Of a stretch of 64,000 nucleotides of DNA, positions 1-9,000 are shown piece by piece. The position numbers were made by a program, and so were the translations under genes. The notes under the pieces were generated by a model that saw only the letters and a list, made by a program, of their open reading frames with translations, was not told where the DNA came from and did not search any database. Numbering within the stretch: the first letter of the stretch is position 1; each line of letters begins with the position of its first letter. This stretch comes from an uncultured bacterium. Lineage in GTDB: Bacteria > Actinomycetota > Coriobacteriia > Coriobacteriales > Coriobacteriaceae. The stretch lies in the NCBI GenBank assembly GCA_905214525.1, contig CAJMMN010000007.1, positions 17,164-81,163 of the forward strand, read 5' to 3'.

Positions 1-1
1 C

Positions 2-1387
2 AACAACGGCATGACTTTCGAAGAGATTTACGAGTTTGAGGTTGATGACAAAAGAGTCATTGCTTTCCAGATACCGGCTGGCAGCTTCGCAACGCCAACG
101 ACTTGGCACGGAATCCCTTGGTCACGAGAGAATGAGTCCCTCGTAGAGATGCCCAAGTTCAAACTCGACGCCATTTACGGGCAGAGCCGGCCCGACTGGT
201 CGCGCCAGATTGCCTACGAGGCAAACTTCGGTGACCTTGATCCAGATGCAGTTAGCTTTGCATGCTCCAAATTCGTCGAAAAGTTCGGAGAAAGCCAGCC
301 TGCCGTCCGTAGCCTCGACGAAGAATCTATCCTTAGCAAGATGGCGCTTGTGATCCACGGCCACGTGAGCAATGCGGCGCTCGTTCTTCTGGGCAAACCG
401 GAATCGAGTGTCTTTCTGGGTGGCATTGAGCCGCGCATCACTTGGACGCTCTACGCGAGCGACGGCTCCACTATGGCCTATGAACACTTTGAGCCGCCCT
501 TCATTCTGCAGGTCGATCGTATCCTGGGAAAGATAAGAAACGAAAAGTATCGCTTCTTCGACCGCGAAGAGACGCTATTTCCCACCGAAGCGCATCGCTA
601 CAGTCCCGAAGTCATTCGAGAACTTCTCCACAACGCTATTGCGCATCAAGATTTCAGGATGTCAGGAAAGATCAATGTCCTTGAGTATGAGGACAAGCTT
701 ATATTCAAGAACGAGGGTGCCTTTATCCCCGAGACGATAGAGAACGCGCTCGCGAGCGGCTACAAGCCGCCCTACTACCGTAACCCCCTGCTTTCAAGCG
801 CTATGAACAAAACAGGCATGATGGACCGCAACGCCATAGGCATTCGCAACGTCTTCGACATTCAGCGCAACCGCCTATTACCAATGCCCACCTACGATCT
901 ATCTGAGATTGGGCGCGTTGCCGTAACGCTGTACGGTACGGTTCTCAACGAGGACTATTCTCGACTTCTCGCAAGCAATCGAAATCTTGATTTGGTGACA
1001 GTGCTGCTGTTGGACCTCGTTCAGAAGGGACTACCCGTCACAAAGGAACAGTCACGTCTGCTTCACGAACAAGGCCTCGTTAGGGGCCGTTACCCCAAAC
1101 TGACGGTCTCAGCCGAGGTGGCAGCAGCCACCGGTGCCCACAGCGAGTATGTGCGAAACAAGGGCGTAGACAATAGCGTCTTCAAGGAGTTGATCTTGGA
1201 GCTCCTGCGCGTGCGCCCATGTTCAAGAGCGGAGATTATCGCAGGGCTGGATCATGCCTTGCCGGCAGACCTTACGGCAAAGCAAAAAGGCGACCATGTA
1301 AGCTATCTGCTCCAAAGCCTACGGAAAGCTGGCCGCATCACCAACGCTGGAAGCACTTCGGCAGCTGAGTGGCACATAGTCGAGTGA
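2..1387 (+). CDS. Schlafen AlbA_2 / RecG-like ATP-binding protein, 5' partial
   Basis: Putative ATP-binding regulatory protein of the AlbA_2 plus HATPase_c_4 family, often called RecG-like although it lacks helicase motifs. The reading frame is open to the left edge; the ATG at 11 falls inside a typical AlbA_2 end (FTEIYEF..KRVIAFQIPAG, then a WHGIPWSRENESL box), so the true start is probably outside the window. After it come a GHKL-like segment (PEVIRELLHNAIAHQDF and FKNEGAFIPETIENAL, residues about 195-250 from the ATG) and a C-terminal winged-helix-like region. Such genes commonly lie in defence or mobile regions, which fits the modification genes downstream. Exact role unknown. Confidence 0.75.
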   Translation, partial: NNGMTFEEIYEFEVDDKRVIAFQIPAGSFATPTTWHGIPWSRENESLVEMPKFKLDAIYGQSRPDWSRQIAYEANFGDLDPDAVSFACSKFVEKFGESQPAVRSLDEESILSKMALVIHGHVSNAALVLLGKPESSVFLGGIEPRITWTLYASDGSTMAYEHFEPPFILQVDRILGKIRNEKYRFFDREETLFPTEAHRYSPEVIRELLHNAIAHQDFRMSGKINVLEYEDKLIFKNEGAFIPETIENALASGYKPPYYRNPLLSSAMNKTGMMDRNAIGIRNVFDIQRNRLLPMPTYDLSEIGRVAVTLYGTVLNEDYSRLLASNRNLDLVTVLLLDLVQKGLPVTKEQSRLLHEQGLVRGRYPKLTVSAEVAAATGAHSEYVRNKGVDNSVFKELILELLRVRPCSRAEIIAGLDHALPADLTAKQKGDHVSYLLQSLRKAGRITNAGSTSAAEWHIVE

Positions 1388-1415
1388 TATGGCTCGCGAT
1401 TTCGATTCTGCCAAA

Positions 1416-1461
1416 CAGGCACATTCCAAGCCAAGTTCGCAACTAGCCCAGAATGTGCCTG
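1416..1461. repeat. Inverted repeat, 11-bp perfect arms
   Basis: CAGGCACATTC at 1416-1426 pairs with GAATGTGCCTG at 1451-1461 across a 24-nt loop, just after the AlbA_2 gene. There is no T-run, so it is not a clear intrinsic terminator. Most of the rest of 1388-1770 shows no gene that I can support; it becomes AT-rich from about 1690. Confidence 0.45.
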
Positions 1462-1779
1462 ACTACCAGTCGTGATAGGACGCATCCTCCGTCGCCTGGC
1501 ATCGCGCAGCGTCAGGCAACAGCGCATATGGTTGATCCAACTGAAGTCGACATCCAATCGGGCATTGCAACCTTGCGAGACGGCAGTCTCATACAACAAA
1601 AATAGTTCCCTGCCACTCCATGCACGAGCGGCAGGGAGCGCTCATGGCGGATCATTTCTCAAGCTCCACCTTCCTCAACCGTAAAAACGTCCAATGTCTT
1701 AGAGGCCGTTTTTACATTTGTTGGCTTCTATTTCTTTAATTAAAAATCATCCTTTACCTGCTGATTCGTGATATTTTGC

Positions 1780-1808
1780 TTGTCTACATATAGGTGTAGA
1801 CCTATACT
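1780..1808 (+). promoter_or_regulatory. Promoter with palindromic operator in its spacer
   Basis: A -35-like TTGTCT (1780-1785) and a -10 TATACT (1803-1808) are 17 nt apart. The spacer is filled by an inverted repeat, GTCTACA (1782-1788), TATAGG, TGTAGAC (1795-1801). It lies 40 nt upstream of the small gene that heads the methylase operon. The placement suggests a repressor or control-protein operator, perhaps for that gene's product (inference). Confidence 0.6.
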
Positions 1809-1847
1809 AATTCCTATTATGGCTAAGCTATGTCCTTGGGAGGTGCC

Positions 1848-2075
1848 ATGCCGTCAGAAGCTCAGAAGCGAGCCGATCGTAAGTACAAGCACGACAAGAC
1901 CCAGCAGTTCTGTCTGCGGTTCTATCCCGCCGAAGAGGAGATTTGGTCATTCCTCTCCGCACAGGAAAACAAGCAGGGATTTCTTAAAGATTTGATTAGC
2001 CGCGAGATGGGCGTCGCATCGGGCGGCCCCGCACGCGTTGATACCAACACCAAGGTTGGAAGGACGGAATCGTAA
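1848..2075 (+). CDS. Small putative DNA-binding protein heading the modification operon
   Basis: A 75-residue basic protein beginning MPSEAQKRADRKYKHDKTQQF, followed by VCLRFYP-like and FLKDLISREM segments. This is the look of small ribbon-helix-helix-like proteins (beta strand QQFCLRFYP, then helices), but the family call is tentative. Start chosen at 1848 because a GGAGGT sits just before it; an in-frame ATG at 1830 lacks a good ribosome-binding site. Its stop overlaps the methylase start by one base (TAATG), so the two are translationally coupled. It could autoregulate the operon through the palindrome at 1782-1801. Confidence 0.6.
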   Translation: MPSEAQKRADRKYKHDKTQQFCLRFYPAEEEIWSFLSAQENKQGFLKDLISREMGVASGGPARVDTNTKVGRTES

Positions 2076-4054
2076 TGTCGCAAGTGAGCAAGACTTCGGT
2101 CATCCAGCCGGAGACTATACTGGACTTCATCGACGGCGTGACGCAGCGCAGGGACACCCCCGAGGAGCGAGTGCGCCAGGAAATCCTAAAGTCCCTCGTG
2201 CGTGAGTACGGTTACAAGAAGGAGCAGATCGGGGTCGAGGAGTCGATCAAGTTCGGCAGCAACCGAAAAGCGGTCGACGTCGCCATCTGGGAGCCGGGAA
2301 AAGCGCACACCCAGGAAAACATCCACATCATCGTCGAGTGCAAAGACCCCAAGACCAAGGCCAAAGGCAAAAAAGACGGCGTAGATCAAATGCACTCCTA
2401 TGCGTCTGCCTGCATGAACTCGACCTATGGCATGTGGACCAACGGCGACGAGTTGCTTACCTTCCGTTACGTGGTGGACGATGCCGGCAAGCGCGGCCCC
2501 GAGGCCGTGCCCGATCTGCCACATGCTGGTGGCGAGGTACCCGACGACGCGCCGCGCTTCGACCAGTTGCGCCCCGCCGCCAGTGACTCGCTGCTGTACT
2601 CGTTCCGCCGCTGTCACAACTACATCGCCGGAAACCAAGGCATCCAAAAGGCCGAGGCATTCCTTGAACTGCTCAAGATCATCTTCTGCAAAATCCAGGA
2701 TGAGCGCGACTCCGAGACGCCAACGTTCTACATCACGCCAACCGAGCGCCAGGGCGCCGCGGGTAAGAAGAAGTGCCGCAAGCGCATCGAGGCACTCTTT
2801 GGAAACGTCAAGCAGTCGTACGAGACTATCTTCAAGGCCGACGAGCGCATCGCATTAACCGACGATGTGCTCGCCTACATCGTGGCGCAGCTGCAAATGT
2901 ATTCCCTGCTCGAGAGCGACGTGGACGTTAAGGGCCACGCGTACGAGACAATCGTGGGCTCCAACCTGCGTGGTGACAAGGGCCAGTTCTTCACGCCGCG
3001 CAACATGTGCCACATGATGGTGCGGATGGTCGACCCGTCCGAAAACGACGTCATCCTCGACCCCGCCATGGGCACCTGCGGCTTTTTGGTCACGGCCATG
3101 AATTACGTGCTTGAGAAGATCAGAGACTCCGTCGAGGTGAGCGGGCGCAGCAAAGCAGCCAAGCAAGAGGCTCTGATCGCGCGCAAGCGCGAGTTCCTGT
3201 CCAAGCATATCGTGGGCATCGACTTTGATCCCATCCTAGTGCGTGCCTCCAAGATGAATATGGTTATGAACAACGACGGCACCGGACAGCTGTTCCACGC
3301 CAACTCGCTCGAGCCGTTCTCGGGCTTTGAACCCAAACTGCAAAAGGCGCTGCGCCTGGACGCCGCCGACGTTGCGGCAAATAAGGCGCTGCAGCCGGGG
3401 CACGGCGTTACGGCGATTATGACCAACCCACCTTTTGGCTCCAAGATTCCTATCGAAGACCCGGCGATTCTGGAATCCTTCGACCTTGGACACACCTGGT
3501 CGTGGTCCGAGGAAGATGCCGAGTGGAGCATGGAACCCAAGCTCTTCTCATCTCAGCCGCCCGAGATCCTCTTCATCGAGCGGTGTATCCGCCTGCTTGA
3601 GCCCGGCGTGGGTGTGGCGGCGCTCGTCATTCCCAACGGCATCCTGGGCAACCCGGGTCTGGGCTACGTGCGCCAGTGGATTTTGCGCCATGCGCAGATC
3701 CTGGGTTCGGTAGACATGCACCCGGATGCGTTCCAACCCAACGTGGGCGTGCAGACATCCGTCCTTGTGCTGAGACGCTGGGACAGTGAGGAAGAGGCAT
3801 ACTGCAAGGACGGTACCTTCCAGGATTACAAGATATTTATGGCCATCTGTGACCACGTAGGGCACGACAAGCGTGGTCAGACCACCTATGTACGCGACGA
3901 TGACGGCTACCCCATTGTGCAGGAGCAGACCACCGCGGTGACGGGCAACGTGGGCTCCGAAGAGGAGAGCAGCCACACCTCGAAGGAGCGCGTGGTGGAC
4001 GACGAGACGATGGCGATCGCCGGCGCCTTCTTTGAATGGAGGCGAGACCAATGA
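2075..4054 (+). CDS. hsdM: Type I-like N6-adenine DNA methylase (HsdM) with fused HsdR-N-like domain
   Basis: DNA adenine methyltransferase subunit. Residues about 30-130 resemble the HSDR_N_2 PD-(D/E)XK fold (VDVAIW with Asp68; IIVECK with Glu88 and Lys90). Residues about 180-600 are an N6_Mtase domain with SAM motif DPAMGTCGF (329-337, Cys in place of the usual Gly of DPACGTGGF) and catalytic NPPF (451-454). At 659 residues it is longer than classical HsdM, owing to the N-terminal domain. It is coupled to hsdS by a 4-nt ATGA overlap. No HsdR motor gene is visible downstream, so this is either a modification-only system, a truncated locus, or one in which the fused domain cuts. Confidence 0.85.
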   Translation: MSQVSKTSVIQPETILDFIDGVTQRRDTPEERVRQEILKSLVREYGYKKEQIGVEESIKFGSNRKAVDVAIWEPGKAHTQENIHIIVECKDPKTKAKGKKDGVDQMHSYASACMNSTYGMWTNGDELLTFRYVVDDAGKRGPEAVPDLPHAGGEVPDDAPRFDQLRPAASDSLLYSFRRCHNYIAGNQGIQKAEAFLELLKIIFCKIQDERDSETPTFYITPTERQGAAGKKKCRKRIEALFGNVKQSYETIFKADERIALTDDVLAYIVAQLQMYSLLESDVDVKGHAYETIVGSNLRGDKGQFFTPRNMCHMMVRMVDPSENDVILDPAMGTCGFLVTAMNYVLEKIRDSVEVSGRSKAAKQEALIARKREFLSKHIVGIDFDPILVRASKMNMVMNNDGTGQLFHANSLEPFSGFEPKLQKALRLDAADVAANKALQPGHGVTAIMTNPPFGSKIPIEDPAILESFDLGHTWSWSEEDAEWSMEPKLFSSQPPEILFIERCIRLLEPGVGVAALVIPNGILGNPGLGYVRQWILRHAQILGSVDMHPDAFQPNVGVQTSVLVLRRWDSEEEAYCKDGTFQDYKIFMAICDHVGHDKRGQTTYVRDDDGYPIVQEQTTAVTGNVGSEEESSHTSKERVVDDETMAIAGAFFEWRRDQ

Positions 4055-5451
4055 CGATCGCGCCTTTGGTGAAGAGCGTCCGACTTTCCACCGTGCTGGG
4101 CGGCGACGTGAGGCTCGAGGCGTCAACCTACCTGCGCGACGGGTACGGCTTCGTACGCCTTGCCAACCAGTGCGACAACCACAAGAGGCTTGGTGACCTT
4201 ACCGACATTTGGCAGCCGAGCAGACTGACGGGGTATACCGTGCCGGAAGGCAAAGGGCTACCCTTCTTTACCGCCGGCCAGGTGTTCGAGGACTTTCCCC
4301 GAGTGAGGAAGTGGCTCGCCGCGCCTTTCGTGCCCCAGGCTGATTCTAGATTCGTCAATCAGGATTGGCTGCTGCTTTCGCGCTCGGGCGTGGTGGGCAA
4401 CGTTACCGCCGTGTACCCGCATCACCTGAACAAGGTCATCACGGACGACCTGTTGCGCATCGAGCCGAAGGACCAAGACGAGTACGGCTGGCTCTACGCG
4501 TATATGAAGACGGACTTCTTCAAGCAGATCGCACGAGCGTCTCAGTACGGTCACATGATCAAGCACATCGAGGTGGCCCACGCCAACGAGTTTCCGGTCA
4601 TCATGCCCGATGCGGCCACGCGCAAAGCCATCGGCGACAAAGCTGCCGAGGCTGTGCGCCTGCGCGGCGAGGCCTGGAAGCTGCGGGACGGGGCGTTTAA
4701 GCTGTTGGAGAAGGAGGTCGGTATTGCTTGTGAGGCAGAAAGTCCTGCAGGAACATGCGTGGTGAGTTTATCCAAAGTTATTGACAACAGATCGCGCCTT
4801 GATGCTGACAGTTATGCCGGCTCTATAAGCGCCGTAGACTCATTGGTTGACGTAATGGAGTATGCGCCACTTGCTGAACTTGTAGAGGACGTCGAAGAGC
4901 TTCCTCGCTTCAAGCGGTTTTATGGCGATTCCAACGTTCCCTTTGTGGGTGTGTCCGAGGTCTTTGACGTTAACACTCAACCGACAAAATTTGTTTACGC
5001 CAAGCTCATTAAAAACTGGGAGCGTTACATCCTAAAGCCGGGAACTCTCGTCATGGCATGTTCTGGTCAAAAGTACGGCATCCTAGGACGAGCTCTTTTG
5101 CTCACGGAGAATCATGAGGGAATGTTTGGCAGCAACCATCTGCTGAGAATCTATCCCGACGTTACAAAGATTCGAACTGGCTACCTGCTTGCTTTTCTGA
5201 ACAGTCCCACCGTTGGCAGGCCGTCGGTCGTTCGTTGCGCATACGGAACCTCGGTGCCTCAACTTAGCCCTATCGATATCAAAAAAATTCGCGTTCCCCG
5301 TCTTGGCGCGGACGTCGAATCTGCCATCGCCGACCTTATGGACAGGAGCGTGAGCACCTCGGCCAAGGCTGACCAACTTGAGAACGAGGCTACCAAGCTG
5401 GCACAGGAGCAGGTCGATATCGCCATCGAGAAGGTTGTCTCCAACACCTAG
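4051..5451 (+). CDS. hsdS: Type I restriction-modification specificity subunit (HsdS)
   Basis: DNA target-recognition subunit partnering HsdM. The 466-residue product has two half-repeats: each carries a target-recognition region followed by a helical spacer (about 190-225, DAATRKAIGDKAAEAVRLRGEAW; about 430-465, VESAIADLMDRSVSTSAKADQLENEA). Phrases such as LLLSRSGVVGNV and LVMACSGQKYGILGRA are typical of HsdS target-recognition domains. ATG 4051 overlaps the hsdM stop and has GGAGG at 4038-4042; an in-frame ATG at 4036 lies inside hsdM without its own site. The second half is less GC-rich than the first, as often seen in recombining specificity domains. Confidence 0.85.
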   Translation: MTIAPLVKSVRLSTVLGGDVRLEASTYLRDGYGFVRLANQCDNHKRLGDLTDIWQPSRLTGYTVPEGKGLPFFTAGQVFEDFPRVRKWLAAPFVPQADSRFVNQDWLLLSRSGVVGNVTAVYPHHLNKVITDDLLRIEPKDQDEYGWLYAYMKTDFFKQIARASQYGHMIKHIEVAHANEFPVIMPDAATRKAIGDKAAEAVRLRGEAWKLRDGAFKLLEKEVGIACEAESPAGTCVVSLSKVIDNRSRLDADSYAGSISAVDSLVDVMEYAPLAELVEDVEELPRFKRFYGDSNVPFVGVSEVFDVNTQPTKFVYAKLIKNWERYILKPGTLVMACSGQKYGILGRALLLTENHEGMFGSNHLLRIYPDVTKIRTGYLLAFLNSPTVGRPSVVRCAYGTSVPQLSPIDIKKIRVPRLGADVESAIADLMDRSVSTSAKADQLENEATKLAQEQVDIAIEKVVSNT

Positions 5452-5568
5452 TGAGGCGACCTTTTAACCGCCGTTAAGCCTATGGCCTCAACACAAACAA
5501 AATGCAACGCGTATCGTAGTAAGTTGGTTAACGGCATAGTGTGAGAATTCACACTTGGACATTTGATT

Positions 5569-5606
5569 AACGCTCGCACCCTGTCGGGTTCGAGTCCCAG
5601 CACTTT
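5569..5606 (+). other. tRNA 3'-end-like fragment
   Basis: The sequence around CGGGTTCGAGTCCC (5586-5599) matches the T-arm core of the neighbouring tRNA-Gly, but on the opposite strand and without a cloverleaf. It lies between the modification genes and the tRNA, so it may be a tRNA remnant or an old attachment site. The T-stem is imperfect, so this is tentative. The remainder of 5452-5568 contains no gene. Confidence 0.35.
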
Positions 5607-5615
5607 ATTGAAAAA

Positions 5616-5642
5616 AGCACGGCACCGTGATGGTGCCGTGCT
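5616..5642 (-). terminator. Terminator of tRNA-Gly
   Basis: An 11-bp stem, AGCACGGCACC / GGTGCCGTGCT, with a 5-nt loop. Read leftward it is followed by a run of Ts (AAAAAA on the plus strand at 5611-5616). Confidence 0.85.
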
Positions 5643-5657
5643 TGTGCTCTTAACTGG

Positions 5658-5729
5658 AGCGGGCAACGGGACTCGAACCCGCGAGTGTCAGCTTGGGAAG
5701 CTGATGCCTTACCACTTGGCGATGCCCGC
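5658..5729 (-). tRNA. tRNA-Gly (CCC)
   Basis: The reverse complement folds as a 72-nt cloverleaf: acceptor GCGGGCA / TGCCCGC, anticodon loop TTCCCAA (anticodon CCC), T-loop GTTCGAGTC. CCA is encoded (plus-strand TGG at 5655-5657). Confidence 0.95.
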
Positions 5730-5742
5730 TTGTGTGTTGGCT

Positions 5743-5772
5743 AGTATAACGCGGTTGTCTTGTTCGATACAA
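5743..5772 (-). promoter_or_regulatory. Promoter of tRNA-Gly
   Basis: Leftward -35 TTGTAT (plus-strand 5767-5772) and -10 TATACT (5743-5748), with an 18-nt spacer, lie 13 nt upstream of the tRNA. The following 5773-6026 holds no gene; it has two similar GTGGAGAT words (around 5797 and 5826) and serves as the upstream region of the adhesin gene. Confidence 0.7.
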
Positions 5773-6026
5773 GGGTGGTGATGCTTGTTTTAACTGTGGA
5801 GATTCGTTTGAAAATCGCGTCAATTGTGGAGATGAGGACCTTTGACCTCCTGTTCTCGCTATCTTCTACCTGCGCTTTTGCTTGATTGTTGTATTTGAGC
5901 TCAATTTGTCAGGAATTGGGCAAGCTTTTGGTCAGGCTCCGGTACTTACCCGCATGAACCTCGGGGGTAGCCTCATCCTACGCGTCGCAACCTCCCCATG
6001 CGGCGCACGAGGGATAAGGAGCAGCC

Positions 6027-9000
6027 ATGTCCAACGCACCCACGCACTCTGTCCACAGCGCAATCGCAACAGGTCCGCTGCTCCTGCTCCTCTTCCTGCT
6101 GTTCGGCTGCCTGGCACCGGGAGCCGCATTTGCCGTCGATGGCTACGACCAGCTCGGCTTCCGTACTATTAGCGATGATTGTGGGCCCTTCTTCATCGGC
6201 AAGTATGAAGCTCAAGACGCCTCGATTGCCTACTGCATGAACCAGGAACGCCCCGGGCCCACCAAGCCGGGCGGTCCATGGCTCAACTTTGATCAAGGCT
6301 GGGTGTGGCTCGACGACGAGTTCGCGGCAATCGTTTGTCACGGATATCCTACCGCCACGTCGTTTGGCGGTTACCATCTTTCACCCGATCGCGCCCGCGC
6401 CGCCACCCAGCTTGCCGTATGGATGTTCAACGGCACTACCCATGTCGACGGCACCTACTCCTACACGACCGCTCAGGGCAAAACCAAGAGTGGGCACTTT
6501 ACCGCCGACAATGAAGTCGTGGCGGCTGCGCGGTGGCTCCACGACAGCGCAAAATCAGGAAGCATCAAAGCCGCTCCGCACCGCGCGCGGCGCTATCTAG
6601 GAACCGTATCGGGCGGCAGCAGACGTCAAGACATGCTCTATGTACTGCCGGCGGTCTCTGTTTCCTTCCAAAAGCAGTCTGCAAACGCTGCCATTACCAG
6701 CGGAAACAATACTTATCAGTTTGACGGGGCAACATTCGATGTTTTTGAGAGCGCCAGCGGCGCGCGTGTCGGCACCGTTCAGATGGACAGCAACGGTCGA
6801 GCGCAGGCAACACTCCTACCCAACACGGCATACTACCTAGTTGAAACGAAGGCGCCGGCCGGCTATGTCCCCCGCCCCGATCGCGTTGCCTTTACCACGG
6901 GGAATGATGGCGGGCAGGTCGCCATCGATGAACAACCCGGCGCCATCACCCTGCATGTCGTAAAACTCGACGCCGCAACGAATGCAGGCCCCCAAGTTGG
7001 GGCTTCGCTCGCAGGAGCAGAATTCGTGTGCGTATCGCAATCAACCCCTGGATGGACACAAACTCTCAGGACCGATGAAAGCGGTCGAGCTACCCTCACC
7101 GATGTCCCCCTGGGAACCTTTACCATCTATGAATCGAAGGCGCCCGAGGGCTATTTGCCCTCCGGTGACAGTTGGTCTTACACCGTTGGAGCCGACCAAC
7201 TCGGCGATTCAGGCGTGGTCGAGATCGAATCTCGCGTTTCCGATATCCCCATTGCGTTTGACCTTGAGATTTCAAAATTCAAGGACTACGGCAATAGCGA
7301 TCAATCCGGCCTGGAGCAGCCGGCAGGAGATGTTGTCTTTGAGGTTGTCAGTAACAGCTCTCAGCAGGTTGTTGGCACACTGACTACAAACATCTATGGC
7401 TTTGCCTCCACCAAAGACCAGCCCGAAGCATGGTTCGGCACAGGCAAGCGACCAGCCGGTGTCCACGGAGCCGTCCCATACGACCGCGCCGGCTACACGG
7501 TTCGTGAGGTTCCGGAAACCGTCCCCGAGGGTTTTAAACGTGCGGGGGAATGGACCGTCGAGGCCAATCAGATTTCCGACGGCGCCGAGCTTCAATATAT
7601 CGTGGACAACCACGCTCTGTCGACGCATCTCCAGATTGTAAAACGCGATGCCCAAACAGGCGCTTCTGTTCTCCTAGCCGGATTCACCTTCCAACTCCTC
7701 GACAGCAATCACAAACCTGTCTCACAAACATGCTGGTATCCAGCACACAACGTAATGGACACCTTTACGACTGACGCGACCGGCACCGTCACACTGCCCG
7801 AATCGCTCGTGCCGGGCACCTATTATGTACGCGAAACCTCGGCCAAAGAGCCCTATCTTGTCGGCGGAGAGATCGAGGTAAACATACCCGCCGATACAAA
7901 CCTAACGCCCGTTGCAATCGTCTCGTATTATGACCACGCCGCGACCGGAAACATCAGGATCGTTAAAACCGATGCCGTAGACGGCAGCAGCCTCGCGGAC
8001 GCCATCTTTGAGATCCGTGCCTCAGGTGATATCGTGCGCCCCGACGGTAGCATTGCCGCGCTCGACGGTGAGACTGTCGCTACCGTCACGACGGATGAAA
8101 CTGGAGAAGCACGCGCAGACGACCTCCCGCTGGGATCTGGCACCGCACGCTACGAGGTTGTCGAGACTCAAGCGCCGGCAGGCTTCTTACTCGATCGGAC
8201 ATCCCATATTGTCGACCTTACTTATGCCGACCAGAAAACACCCGTTGTAGAAGCACGGCTTAACGTATCCGACGATTACACCAAGGTTGATATCTCCAAG
8301 GTCGATGCAAGCGGAGAGCAGGAAATGAAAGGCGCACAACTCACCTTATATGGTCCCGATAAAACCGAAATAGACTCCTGGACCTCATCCGACAAGCCGC
8401 ACCGCATCGAACATCTTGCACCCGGCACCTACTCGTTGCGCGAAACGATGTCTCCGCGGACCTATGACCTTGCCGAGGAGATAACGTTTGAAATAAAGGA
8501 TACGGGAGAAGTCCAATCCGTCGCGATGAAGGATGCGCCCATCGAGATCAAAGGACAGGTCGACAAGCGTCAGGAACTTGTCCAACCTATCGGGAAGGGT
8601 CTGTTGGCTAACGGCGATGGAAAAAACCGCGCCGCGATGCAAACCAATACGGATGGGCTTTTCTCCTATACCATCGATGCTCGAAACGATTCCGCTACTT
8701 GGGTTGATGAGTTTACGATTACCGATGATCTTGAGTGCGCCAAAGACGGCACGGCGAGATTCGTCTCAATCGAAACCCCCGTCGCCATCGGCGACCTCAA
8801 CGGTCTGTGCAACGTGTGGTATCGCACGACGCCGTTGGACTCGACAGACATCGACGAGCCGGCAAACGCGACGCTTGACGATGGGCACGAAAATCCTTGG
8901 CTTGAGTCCGACGAAGTAAAAGAGAGTCTGGGTGAAGATTGCCGCCTCGTCGATTACGACGGCTGGCACCTCTGGAAGGCGGATGTCTCGACCACGGAAT

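Noticed and set aside
1472..1684. 70-codon frame between the AlbA_2 gene and the modification operon
   Set aside because: No ribosome-binding site, no domain; composition like noncoding DNA.
1..5451. Prophage or insertion sequence in the left accessory region
   Set aside because: No integrase, transposase or phage structural gene is present in the window; only the modification genes and the AlbA_2-type gene.
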